The translations under genes and the position numbers were made by a program. This document shows positions 22,920 through 35,509 of a DNA stretch of 64,000 nucleotides, in pieces. The notes under the pieces are model-generated. The model had not been told where the DNA came from. It saw only the letters and a program-made list of their open reading frames with translations, and did not search any database. The stretch covers positions 5,934,437 to 5,998,436 of the forward strand of contig OU342636.1 of NCBI GenBank assembly GCA_910589415.1, given 5' to 3'. Numbering within the stretch: position 1 is the first letter of the stretch; every line of letters begins with the position of its first letter. This DNA is from Malachius bipustulatus. Its lineage: Eukaryota; Arthropoda; Insecta; Coleoptera; Melyridae.

Positions 22920-25900
22920 CAATCTTAGTCACTTAATAGTGAGAAAAATGATAAAAATAAATTAAAATAAAAATAGCACGGTGGGTTCGGCTTTCGCCAT
23001 AGGATGCAACCCCAGGCAGCTAAAACGCATGCCAACAACTGAGTGCAGTGCCTCCCGATGTGCGTAAAGGTAGGAAAGGCCTACTTCCAAAGTTTAACAA
23101 AAAGATGAACGACATATCGTAAAACGATACGTCATTCATTGATTTCATGCTGTGAGTCAGGGGTGGAAATTGTAGACACGTGTTTCGTCCTAATTGGGAC
23201 TCTTCAGTACAATGTATCTTGCTAACACACAGCACAATCTTAGTCACTTAATAGTGAGAAAAATGATAAAAATAAATTAAAATAAAAATAGCACGGTGGG
23301 TTCGGCTTTCGCCATAGGATGCAACCCCAGGCAGCTAAAACGCATGCCAACAACTGAGTGCAGTGCCTCCCGATGTGCGTAAAGGTAGGAAAGGCCTACT
23401 TCCAAAGTTTAACAAAAAGATGAACGACATATCGTAAAACGATACGTCATTCATTGATTTCATGCTGTGAGTCAGGGGTGGAAATTGTAGACACGTGTTT
23501 CGTCCTAATTGGGACTCTTCAGTACAATGTATCTTGCTAACACACAGCACAATCTTAGTCACTTAATAGTGAGAAAAATGATAAAAATAAATTAAAATAA
23601 AAATAGCACGGTGGGTTCGGCTTTCGCCATAGGATGCAACCCCAGGCAGCTAAAACGCATGCCAACAACTGAGTGCAGTGCCTCCCGATGTGCGTAAAGG
23701 TAGGAAAGGCCTACTTCCAAAGTTTAACAAAAAGATGAACGACATATCGTAAAACGATACGTCATTCATTGATTTCATGCTGTGAGTCAGGGGTGGAAAT
23801 TGTAGACACGTGTTTCGTCCTAATTGGGACTCTTCAGTACAATGTATCTTGCTAACACACAGCACAATCTTAGTCACTTAATAGTGAGAAAAATGATAAA
23901 AATAAATTAAAATAAAAATAGCACGGTGGGTTCGGCTTTCGCCATAGGATGCAACCCCAGGCAGCTAAAACGCATGCCAACAACTGAGTGCAGTGCCTCC
24001 CGATGTGCGTAAAGGTAGGAAAGGCCTACTTCCAAAGTTTAACAAAAAGATGAACGACATATCGTAAAACGATACGTCATTCATTGATTTCATGCTGTGA
24101 GTCAGGGGTGGAAATTGTAGACACGTGTTTCGTCCTAATTGGGACTCTTCAGTACAATGTATCTTGCTAACACACAGCACAATCTTAGTCACTTAATAGT
24201 GAGAAAAATGATAAAAATAAATTAAAATAAAAATAGCACGGTGGGTTCGGCTTTCGCCATAGGATGCAACCCCAGGCAGCTAAAACGCATGCCAACAACT
24301 GAGTGCAGTGCCTCCCGATGTGCGTAAAGGTAGGAAAGGCCTACTTCCAAAGTTTAACAAAAAGATGAACGACATATCGTAAAACGATACGTCATTCATT
24401 GATTTCATGCTGTGAGTCAGGGGTGGAAATTGTAGACACGTGTTTCGTCCTAATTGGGACTCTTCAGTACAATGTATCTTGCTAACACACAGCACAATCT
24501 TAGTCACTTAATAGTGAGAAAAATGATAAAAATAAATTAAAATAAAAATAGCACGGTGGGTTCGGCTTTCGCCATAGGATGCAACCCCAGGCAGCTAAAA
24601 CGCATGCCAACAACTGAGTGCAGTGCCTCCCGATGTGCGTAAAGGTAGGAAAGGCCTACTTCCAAAGTTTAACAAAAAGATGAACGACATATCGTAAAAC
24701 GATACGTCATTCATTGATTTCATGCTGTGAGTCAGGGGTGGAAATTGTAGACACGTGTTTCGTCCTAATTGGGACTCTTCAGTACAATGTATCTTGCTAA
24801 CACACAGCACAATCTTAGTCACTTAATAGTGAGAAAAATGATAAAAATAAATTAAAATAAAAATAGCACGGTGGGTTCGGCTTTCGCCATAGGATGCAAC
24901 CCCAGGCAGCTAAAACGCATGCCAACAACTGAGTGCAGTGCCTCCCGATGTGCGTAAAGGTAGGAAAGGCCTACTTCCAAAGTTTAACAAAAAGATGAAC
25001 GACATATCGTAAAACGATACGTCATTCATTGATTTCATGCTGTGAGTCAGGGGTGGAAATTGTAGACACGTGTTTCGTCCTAATTGGGACTCTTCAGTAC
25101 AATGTATCTTGCTAACACACAGCACAATCTTAGTCACTTAATAGTGAGAAAAATGATAAAAATAAATTAAAATAAAAATAGCACGGTGGGTTCGGCTTTC
25201 GCCATAGGATGCAACCCCAGGCAGCTAAAACGCATGCCAACAACTGAGTGCAGTGCCTCCCGATGTGCGTAAAGGTAGGAAAGGCCTACTTCCAAAGTTT
25301 AACAAAAAGATGAACGACATATCGTAAAACGATACGTCATTCATTGATTTCATGCTGTGAGTCAGGGGTGGAAATTGTAGACACGTGTTTCGTCCTAATT
25401 GGGACTCTTCAGTACAATGTATCTTGCTAACACACAGCACAATCTTAGTCACTTAATAGTGAGAAAAATGATAAAAATAAATTAAAATAAAAATAGCACG
25501 GTGGGTTCGGCTTTCGCCATAGGATGCAACCCCAGGCAGCTAAAACGCATGCCAACAACTGAGTGCAGTGCCTCCCGATGTGCGTAAAGGTAGGAAAGGC
25601 CTACTTCCAAAGTTTAACAAAAAGATGAACGACATATCGTAAAACGATACGTCATTCATTGATTTCATGCTGTGAGTCAGGGGTGGAAATTGTAGACACG
25701 TGTTTCGTCCTAATTGGGACTCTTCAGTACAATGTATCTTGCTAACACACAGCACAATCTTAGTCACTTAATAGTGAGAAAAATGATAAAAATAAATTAA
25801 AATAAAAATAGCACGGTGGGTTCGGCTTTCGCCATAGGATGCAACCCCAGGCAGCTAAAACGCATGCCAACAACTGAGTGCAGTGCCTCCCGATGTGCGT

Positions 25901-27458
25901 AAAGGTAGGAAAGGCCTACTTCCAAAGTTTAACAAAAAGATGAACGACATATCGTAAAACGATACGTCATTCATTGATTTCATGCTGTGAGTCAGGGGTG
26001 GAAATTGTAGACACGTGTTTCGTCCTAATTGGGACTCTTCAGTACAATGTATCTTGCTAACACACAGCACAATCTTAGTCACTTAATAGTGAGAAAAATG
26101 ATAAAAATAAATTAAAATAAAAATAGCACGGTGGGTTCGGCTTTCGCCATAGGATGCAACCCCAGGCAGCTAAAACGCATGCCAACAACTGAGTGCAGTG
26201 CCTCCCGATGTGCGTAAAGGTAGGAAAGGCCTACTTCCAAAGTTTAACAAAAAGATGAACGACATATCGTAAAACGATACGTCATTCATTGATTTCATGC
26301 TGTGAGTCAGGGGTGGAAATTGTAGACACGTGTTTCGTCCTAATTGGGACTCTTCAGTACAATGTATCTTGCTAACACACAGCACAATCTTAGTCACTTA
26401 ATAGTGAGAAAAATGATAAAAATAAATTAAAATAAAAATAGCACGGTGGGTTCGGCTTTCGCCATAGGATGCAACCCCAGGCAGCTAAAACGCATGCCAA
26501 CAACTGAGTGCAGTGCCTCCCGATGTGCGTAAAGGTAGGAAAGGCCTACTTCCAAAGTTTAACAAAAAGATGAACGACATATCGTAAAACGATACGTCAT
26601 TCATTGATTTCATGCTGTGAGTCAGGGGTGGAAATTGTAGACACGTGTTTCGTCCTAATTGGGACTCTTCAGTACAATGTATCTTGCTAACACACAGCAC
26701 AATCTTAGTCACTTAATAGTGAGAAAAATGATAAAAATAAATTAAAATAAAAATAGCACGGTGGGTTCGGCTTTCGCCATAGGATGCAACCCCAGGCAGC
26801 TAAAACGCATGCCAACAACTGAGTGCAGTGCCTCCCGATGTGCGTAAAGGTAGGAAAGGCCTACTTCCAAAGTTTAACAAAAAGATGAACGACATATCGT
26901 AAAACGATACGTCATTCATTGATTTCATGCTGTGAGTCAGGGGTGGAAATTGTAGACACGTGTTTCGTCCTAATTGGGACTCTTCAGTACAATGTATCTT
27001 GCTAACACACAGCACAATCTTAGTCACTTAATAGTGAGAAAAATGATAAAAATAAATTAAAATAAAAATAGCACGGTGGGTTCGGCTTTCGCCATAGGAT
27101 GCAACCCCAGGCAGCTAAAACGCATGCCAACAACTGAGTGCAGTGCCTCCCGATGTGCGTAAAGGTAGGAAAGGCCTACTTCCAAAGTTTAACAAAAAGA
27201 TGAACGACATATCGTAAAACGATACGTCATTCATTGATTTCATGCTGTGAGTCAGGGGTGGAAATTGTAGACACGTGTTTCGTCCTAATTGGGACTCTTC
27301 AGTACAATGTATCTTGCTAACACACAGCACAATCTTAGTCACTTAATAGTGAGAAAAATGATAAAAATAAATTAAAATAAAAATAGCACGGTGGGTTCGG
27401 CTTTCGCCATAGGATGCAACCCCAGGCAGCTAAAACGCATGCCAACAACTGAGTGCAG

Positions 27459-27459
27459 A
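27459..27459. other. Inversion junction of the array
   Basis: At 27458/27459 the left block stops within a unit (GAGTGCAG) and the right block starts with ACGATATGTCG. The two blocks end at different unit positions, so this is not a symmetrical palindrome. The right block begins at the first base of the 3' strand of the unit's 16-bp hairpin. Confidence 0.85.
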
Positions 27460-27659
27460 CGATATGTCGTTCATCTTTTTGTTAAACTTTGGAAGTAGGC
27501 CTTTCCTACCTTTACGCACATCGGGAGGCACTGCACTCAGTTGTTGGCATGCGTTTTAGCTGCCTGGGGTTGCATCCTATGGCGAAAGCCGAACCCACCG
27601 TGCTATTTTTATTTTAATTTATTTTTATCATTTTTCTCACTATTAAGTGACTAAGATTG

Positions 27660-27746
27660 TGCTGTGTGTTAGCAAGATACATTGTACTGAAGAGTCCCAA
27701 TTAGGACGAAACACGTGTCTACAATTTCCACCCCTGACTCACAGCA
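27660..27746 (+). ncRNA. Type I hammerhead ribozyme, first of 13 in the right block
   Basis: Outer stem I TGCTGTG (27660-27666) pairs with CACAGCA (27740-27746). Inner stem I ATTGTA (27681-27686) pairs with TACAAT (27720-27725), with internal loops of about 14 bases on each side that could make the usual tertiary contact with the stem II loop. Core CTGAAGA 27687-27693; stem II GTCC/GGAC with loop CAATTA; core GAAA 27708-27711; stem III CAC/GTG; cleavage after C27719. All invariant bases fit. Further copies follow at +315 to 31440. Such ribozymes process long tandem transcripts into unit-length RNAs, which can be ligated to circles. Confidence 0.9.
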
Positions 27747-30700
27747 TGAAATCAATGAATGACGTATCGTTTTACGATATGTCGTTCATCTTTTTGTTAA
27801 ACTTTGGAAGTAGGCCTTTCCTACCTTTACGCACATCGGGAGGCACTGCACTCAGTTGTTGGCATGCGTTTTAGCTGCCTGGGGTTGCATCCTATGGCGA
27901 AAGCCGAACCCACCGTGCTATTTTTATTTTAATTTATTTTTATCATTTTTCTCACTATTAAGTGACTAAGATTGTGCTGTGTGTTAGCAAGATACATTGT
28001 ACTGAAGAGTCCCAATTAGGACGAAACACGTGTCTACAATTTCCACCCCTGACTCACAGCATGAAATCAATGAATGACGTATCGTTTTACGATATGTCGT
28101 TCATCTTTTTGTTAAACTTTGGAAGTAGGCCTTTCCTACCTTTACGCACATCGGGAGGCACTGCACTCAGTTGTTGGCATGCGTTTTAGCTGCCTGGGGT
28201 TGCATCCTATGGCGAAAGCCGAACCCACCGTGCTATTTTTATTTTAATTTATTTTTATCATTTTTCTCACTATTAAGTGACTAAGATTGTGCTGTGTGTT
28301 AGCAAGATACATTGTACTGAAGAGTCCCAATTAGGACGAAACACGTGTCTACAATTTCCACCCCTGACTCACAGCATGAAATCAATGAATGACGTATCGT
28401 TTTACGATATGTCGTTCATCTTTTTGTTAAACTTTGGAAGTAGGCCTTTCCTACCTTTACGCACATCGGGAGGCACTGCACTCAGTTGTTGGCATGCGTT
28501 TTAGCTGCCTGGGGTTGCATCCTATGGCGAAAGCCGAACCCACCGTGCTATTTTTATTTTAATTTATTTTTATCATTTTTCTCACTATTAAGTGACTAAG
28601 ATTGTGCTGTGTGTTAGCAAGATACATTGTACTGAAGAGTCCCAATTAGGACGAAACACGTGTCTACAATTTCCACCCCTGACTCACAGCATGAAATCAA
28701 TGAATGACGTATCGTTTTACGATATGTCGTTCATCTTTTTGTTAAACTTTGGAAGTAGGCCTTTCCTACCTTTACGCACATCGGGAGGCACTGCACTCAG
28801 TTGTTGGCATGCGTTTTAGCTGCCTGGGGTTGCATCCTATGGCGAAAGCCGAACCCACCGTGCTATTTTTATTTTAATTTATTTTTATCATTTTTCTCAC
28901 TATTAAGTGACTAAGATTGTGCTGTGTGTTAGCAAGATACATTGTACTGAAGAGTCCCAATTAGGACGAAACACGTGTCTACAATTTCCACCCCTGACTC
29001 ACAGCATGAAATCAATGAATGACGTATCGTTTTACGATATGTCGTTCATCTTTTTGTTAAACTTTGGAAGTAGGCCTTTCCTACCTTTACGCACATCGGG
29101 AGGCACTGCACTCAGTTGTTGGCATGCGTTTTAGCTGCCTGGGGTTGCATCCTATGGCGAAAGCCGAACCCACCGTGCTATTTTTATTTTAATTTATTTT
29201 TATCATTTTTCTCACTATTAAGTGACTAAGATTGTGCTGTGTGTTAGCAAGATACATTGTACTGAAGAGTCCCAATTAGGACGAAACACGTGTCTACAAT
29301 TTCCACCCCTGACTCACAGCATGAAATCAATGAATGACGTATCGTTTTACGATATGTCGTTCATCTTTTTGTTAAACTTTGGAAGTAGGCCTTTCCTACC
29401 TTTACGCACATCGGGAGGCACTGCACTCAGTTGTTGGCATGCGTTTTAGCTGCCTGGGGTTGCATCCTATGGCGAAAGCCGAACCCACCGTGCTATTTTT
29501 ATTTTAATTTATTTTTATCATTTTTCTCACTATTAAGTGACTAAGATTGTGCTGTGTGTTAGCAAGATACATTGTACTGAAGAGTCCCAATTAGGACGAA
29601 ACACGTGTCTACAATTTCCACCCCTGACTCACAGCATGAAATCAATGAATGACGTATCGTTTTACGATATGTCGTTCATCTTTTTGTTAAACTTTGGAAG
29701 TAGGCCTTTCCTACCTTTACGCACATCGGGAGGCACTGCACTCAGTTGTTGGCATGCGTTTTAGCTGCCTGGGGTTGCATCCTATGGCGAAAGCCGAACC
29801 CACCGTGCTATTTTTATTTTAATTTATTTTTATCATTTTTCTCACTATTAAGTGACTAAGATTGTGCTGTGTGTTAGCAAGATACATTGTACTGAAGAGT
29901 CCCAATTAGGACGAAACACGTGTCTACAATTTCCACCCCTGACTCACAGCATGAAATCAATGAATGACGTATCGTTTTACGATATGTCGTTCATCTTTTT
30001 GTTAAACTTTGGAAGTAGGCCTTTCCTACCTTTACGCACATCGGGAGGCACTGCACTCAGTTGTTGGCATGCGTTTTAGCTGCCTGGGGTTGCATCCTAT
30101 GGCGAAAGCCGAACCCACCGTGCTATTTTTATTTTAATTTATTTTTATCATTTTTCTCACTATTAAGTGACTAAGATTGTGCTGTGTGTTAGCAAGATAC
30201 ATTGTACTGAAGAGTCCCAATTAGGACGAAACACGTGTCTACAATTTCCACCCCTGACTCACAGCATGAAATCAATGAATGACGTATCGTTTTACGATAT
30301 GTCGTTCATCTTTTTGTTAAACTTTGGAAGTAGGCCTTTCCTACCTTTACGCACATCGGGAGGCACTGCACTCAGTTGTTGGCATGCGTTTTAGCTGCCT
30401 GGGGTTGCATCCTATGGCGAAAGCCGAACCCACCGTGCTATTTTTATTTTAATTTATTTTTATCATTTTTCTCACTATTAAGTGACTAAGATTGTGCTGT
30501 GTGTTAGCAAGATACATTGTACTGAAGAGTCCCAATTAGGACGAAACACGTGTCTACAATTTCCACCCCTGACTCACAGCATGAAATCAATGAATGACGT
30601 ATCGTTTTACGATATGTCGTTCATCTTTTTGTTAAACTTTGGAAGTAGGCCTTTCCTACCTTTACGCACATCGGGAGGCACTGCACTCAGTTGTTGGCAT

Positions 30701-31722
30701 GCGTTTTAGCTGCCTGGGGTTGCATCCTATGGCGAAAGCCGAACCCACCGTGCTATTTTTATTTTAATTTATTTTTATCATTTTTCTCACTATTAAGTGA
30801 CTAAGATTGTGCTGTGTGTTAGCAAGATACATTGTACTGAAGAGTCCCAATTAGGACGAAACACGTGTCTACAATTTCCACCCCTGACTCACAGCATGAA
30901 ATCAATGAATGACGTATCGTTTTACGATATGTCGTTCATCTTTTTGTTAAACTTTGGAAGTAGGCCTTTCCTACCTTTACGCACATCGGGAGGCACTGCA
31001 CTCAGTTGTTGGCATGCGTTTTAGCTGCCTGGGGTTGCATCCTATGGCGAAAGCCGAACCCACCGTGCTATTTTTATTTTAATTTATTTTTATCATTTTT
31101 CTCACTATTAAGTGACTAAGATTGTGCTGTGTGTTAGCAAGATACATTGTACTGAAGAGTCCCAATTAGGACGAAACACGTGTCTACAATTTCCACCCCT
31201 GACTCACAGCATGAAATCAATGAATGACGTATCGTTTTACGATATGTCGTTCATCTTTTTGTTAAACTTTGGAAGTAGGCCTTTCCTACCTTTACGCACA
31301 TCGGGAGGCACTGCACTCAGTTGTTGGCATGCGTTTTAGCTGCCTGGGGTTGCATCCTATGGCGAAAGCCGAACCCACCGTGCTATTTTTATTTTAATTT
31401 ATTTTTATCATTTTTCTCACTATTAAGTGACTAAGATTGTGCTGTGTGTTAGCAAGATACATTGTACTGAAGAGTCCCAATTAGGACGAAACACGTGTCT
31501 ACAATTTCCACCCCTGACTCACAGCATGAAATCAATGAATGACGTATCGTTTTACGATATGTCGTTCATCTTTTTGTTAAACTTTGGAAGTAGGCCTTTC
31601 CTACCTTTACGCACATCGGGAGGCACTGCACTCAGTTGTTGGCATGCGTTTTAGCTGCCTGGGGTTGCATCCTATGGCGAAAGCCGAACCCACCGTGCTA
31701 TTTTTATTTTAATTTATTTTTT

Positions 31723-31734
31723 TAAGATAATTTT
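31723..31734. repeat. Target-site duplication, right copy, of the 315-bp array
   Basis: TAAGATAATTTT, identical to 22770-22781. The env frame resumes here on the minus strand. Confidence 0.8.
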
Positions 31735-31860
31735 GTCTTAAAGAAGCAAATTCTTCTTTCAGTGTTGTCAAGTCGTATTTTTGAATGAATGTCCAATAGT
31801 CAACTGAATTTTGCATTTTTCCTAATTTAATGGGCATTAACCCCGGATTATCAATAATTT
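31723..31860 (-). pseudogene. env N-terminal segment, separated from the rest by the array
   Basis: Downstream of the pol stop (31864) the minus strand has an open frame containing IIDNPGLMPIKLGK, typical of the N-terminal region of errantiviral Env. It runs to the array border at 31723. Removing the array and one 12-bp repeat brings this frame directly into the frame that resumes at 22781. The start codon or splice arrangement cannot be told; gypsy-type Env is usually made from a spliced RNA. Confidence 0.75.
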
Positions 31861-31863
31861 TCT

Positions 31864-34800
31864 TTATTTCCAAGCTTTTGGGACTTCCAGACGAGGTAAG
31901 GAAGTGGACGGCGAGGAGTATCCATCTGAAATAGATTTAATTTTGTCAGGGGGTTTAAGTTTAATGTTTTGAAGTATCTTTATTTTATCATTGGATTTTG
32001 ATTGATCTGGTTCAGTTTCAGAGGTAGAAGATTCGGTTTGAGGTGAGCGCGAATGACGAAGATTTTTGAGATGGACGTATCTATGATTACCGTTGTCGTT
32101 TATTAGCGCTAAATTTTTCTTAGTAATTTTAATTATCGTGTAGGGTCCTTTATTTCTTTCTAAAGTTTTATGTCGTTTGCTTTTGTAATTTACTTCAAAA
32201 ACTTCTTGACCTACTTCTAACTGTTTTAAGTCTGAATCCGCATTTCGTTTTTCTGCTACTCTCTGCTTTTCTTTATCGAGAGTTTGATTTACATTTTTGT
32301 AAGTAATTGCCAACTTTTCTTTATGATTTTTAGCGTATTCTTGGTACACTTGTTTATTGTAATGGATATCATAAGGATTGCGTGCACTTGAGTGACCTAA
32401 CGTAAGTTCATACGGGGTGAAACTCGTCGAATGGATCGTGTTATTGTAGGCAATGATTGCGTAAAGCATCAAGGTGGTAATTGGATCTGTCTTTGAATTT
32501 ATTCTCATCAGTCTAATTTGTTCTAACAAGGTTGAATGTAATCTCTCAATAAGTCCGTTGGATTCTGGATGGTTTTCGGTTACGAAATGTACTTTAATTT
32601 TATGTAACTCTAATGTATTTTGAACTGTCTCGTTACAAAATTCGACACCGTTATCAAAAGTTATCATTTCTGGGACTGAATAAAAAGAAAAGTACTGTAT
32701 GAGAGCATTGGCGATGCTAATGCTGTTCTTTGAGGCGATAGATATGGCCTGGCCTAGTTTAGTAAAGGCGTCTATGATTGTTAGAAAATTTTGACTTTCT
32801 ACTACAATCCATATGGAGTTTTTGAAAAGGTTTCTCCGGTGTACTGGTTATTACAAGTGGAACTTTAGGTGGGTTCCTATCGTACTTGGCTTTTTTGCAG
32901 AGGTCGCAATTATTAATGTACTGTGTAACTTTGTCTTTCATGTCTGGGAAGTAGTATTTTCTTTGAAGCTGTTTAAGAGTTTCTAAAATCCCTCTATGAT
33001 TAGTTTTTCCTTCATGTTGTTGTTTTATTGTCAAGGTCTGTTCTTCGGGATCGTCTATGGTCGTTAGTTTGACGGTGTATCTTATTATTTCAGGTCCATC
33101 ATTATTAAATAATTTTGTGTATACGTTACAGAATTTTTTATAAAGATTTTCGGTGGAAAAGTGAAAATAGTACCGTTTCTTACTTGAGGTGTAATGTTTC
33201 AGGAATTGGATTATTTCTTTTTCATTATTGTCTTTGGTAATTTGAACGTTATATTTTGACTGATTATTTTTCTTTATTATTTTTACAGGATGTGGGTTTG
33301 TAAAAACTTCAGTAATGAAAAATTGATTTGGCTTAGAATCGATAGCTTCATCTAAAATTTTAATAGAATTTTTAGGTTCAGGATTTTGATTGGAATGTAC
33401 GGTGTTGTCGTCAACATCGTCATTTAATTCTTCTAATGCATTTTCTGTTTCATCAAAGTTACCCATGATGGACTCGTTTTCGAGAGCATTGATGTGAATT
33501 CTGCTTAAAGCGTCTGCATTAGTATTTAATTTACCTTTTTTGTAAATTATTTGAAAATCATATTCGTGTAACCTAATTTTCCAGCGTTGTAATTTGCTAT
33601 TGGGATTTTTTAGTTTGAAGAACCAAACTAAGGGTCTGTGATCAGTATAGACCAGAAAGGGTCGTCCATATAAATAAGGGCGAAAATATTTCGTACTCCA
33701 AACAATTGCTAGTTTGTTCTTTTTCAAAAGCGTCATATTTTTGTTCTGTTTCATTTATTAGTGTTCTAGATGCATAACACACGGGTCTGTCATTCCCTAT
33801 ACTACTCTGACTCAAAACCGCCCCTAAACTTACATTTGATGCATCCGTCGTAAGGATAAAAGGTTTTGTAAAGTCAGGATATTGCAGGATTGGGTGGTTA
33901 GTGAGTAATTGTTTACATGTTTCGAAAGCTTCTACGAATTCTCGGGTGTGTTCTACCTTTCTACCCTTTTTTAAACAAATTGTCATTGGTTTGGTTAACT
34001 TTACAAAATCTTTAATGAATTTACGGTAGTAGCCTACTAGACCTAAAAAACTTTTGATTTCCTTTTGTGTTTTAGGAATAGGGTAATTTACTACGGCTGA
34101 GATTTTATCCGGGTTAGGTTTTACACCTTCTGGCGTAACAATGTGGCCAAGAAATTGTATTGTAAATTGTGTGAAAAATTGTAAATTGACACATTTTTCA
34201 TTATTAATGCCTCTAAGTACATTATCGATGACACGTTGGAATGTGCTAAGTGAATTTTTCATTCCGAAGGGCATGCGTTTGTATTCGTAGTGACCGCGGG
34301 GAGTGCTGAAGGCTGTTTTGCTTATGTCACTTTTTTCCATTTCGATCTGGTGAAAACCAGAGGCAAGATCTAATGTCGAAAAGTATTGACATCGACCAAG
34401 TTTGTCTAAAATATCCGAAATGTTAGGTAGCGGATACTTATCATCGATTGTCTTTTCATTGAGCAATCTATAATCTACGCAGAGACGATATTTTTTGCGT
34501 CCTGATGCGTCTGCCTTTTTAGGTACAATTATTATGGGACTGGACCATGGGGAATGAGAAGGTTGAATTATGTCTTGGTCTAATAATTCTTGTACTTGTC
34601 TGTCAGCTTCTCTTTGCAATACTTCTGGTAATCTATAAGCTTTTTTATAAATTGGAGTATCGTCTGTCAGTTTCACTTGATGTTTTATTTCATTAGTAAA
34701 TGATAAAGGAATTTTCTCACAGTGAAATATATCTCTGAATTCTAGACACAGTTTACGTATCTCGGTATATTCTTCCTTATTTAAATGATTAAGTCTCAGG

Positions 34801-35508
34801 TTTCGCATATTTTCTTTCAAGAGACGGTCGCATTCATAATCGTACTCGACTGGTAGTTCATTTACCTCACTATGATCGTAATTATTTAATTCTTCGGTTA
34901 CAATGGGTTGAGTTAATTTTAACTCTACAGGGTGATCATTGGAATTTATTATGGATGTGATTGCATAATTATTTTTTATCTGCACAAGTGCAGTGGGAAT
35001 TTCTAATCCTCTTTGAAATGATTGGTAATTAATTATTGCCGGACCAGAGATTTTATCGACTGGTATTTTGATCACTTTTTGAGTTCTAGCACCTACAGTG
35101 AATGAATGGATGTCATTATCATGAGATTGAAAATAAATTGGAATTTTGGCAAATCTAGTTTCTAAAATTTGATTTTTTAAGTTGATGTTGGCACTCAATT
35201 TTCTTAAAAGATCCATACCTATTAGTCCATTGTATTTTTCATTAAAATCAAATATACAAAATTTATGTTTCATTTTAATGCCAAAAGTTTTCGGCAATGG
35301 GATACTTGCGACATATTTATGACTGGTGGTGTTGTGAGCGGTTTTAATTTTAAACGGTTCAACTTCTACAAAATCTTTATAAAATTCCTCGACAGTTTGT
35401 TTACTGATTAGTGTCTTACTGCTACCTGTATCTATCAAAAATTTTAGGTTCGCGTGCGGAATTTTAATGTACGGTAGAATATGAACATTATCGATATTAT
35501 TTACATTT
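31864..35508 (-). pseudogene. pol of the errantivirus-like provirus; RT catalytic motif deleted, two frameshifts
   Basis: Protease with LIDTGSSKTLI at about 35430; reverse transcriptase with YRLCVDYRLLN, FSTLDLASGF and RMPFGMKNSLSTFQ. The YxDD block expected between GINNEKC and FLGHIV (about 34190) is missing, an internal deletion that leaves the frame open. RNase H has TTDASNVSLGAV; a frameshift at about 33750 leads to YTDHRPLVW and the integrase zinc finger (H-H, CDLC). A second frameshift near 32760-32830 separates the first catalytic Asp (HMDC) from FDNGVEF and SNGLIERL. The C-terminal domain ends at 31864. Pol is entered from gag by a -1 shift, since the pol frame is open back past the gag stop at 35510. 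Known role: replication and integration of the provirus; this copy cannot do so. Confidence 0.9.
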
Positions 35509-35509
35509 A

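Larger units (their letters stand above)
22782..31722. repeat. Hammerhead-encoding 315-bp tandem array, about 28 units in two head-to-head blocks (retrozyme-like)
   Basis: The left block (22782-27458, about 14.8 units) has the ribozyme on the minus strand; the right block (27459-31722, about 13.5 units) has it on the plus strand. The period is exactly 315 bp, and the embedded 75-codon frame has the same translation in all 27 complete copies, so units appear identical. Per unit (right-block orientation) one finds a hammerhead ribozyme, a 16-bp hairpin with a 3-base loop (27755-27789), and an AT-rich tract. The array is bordered by a 12-bp duplication inside env. Animal retrozymes are small circular-RNA elements of a few hundred bases with type I hammerheads and tandem genomic copies; the fit is close. 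The 75-codon frame overlaps the ribozyme and is probably not translated. Confidence 0.92.

Noticed and set aside
23020..31654. A repeated 75-codon frame in all 315-bp units, both orientations
   Set aside because: It spans the hammerhead ribozyme and the hairpin, shows no domain, and its conservation is explained by identical repeat units.
22782..31722. CRISPR-like array
   Set aside because: Units are fully identical with no variable spacers, lie in eukaryotic sequence, and encode a hammerhead.
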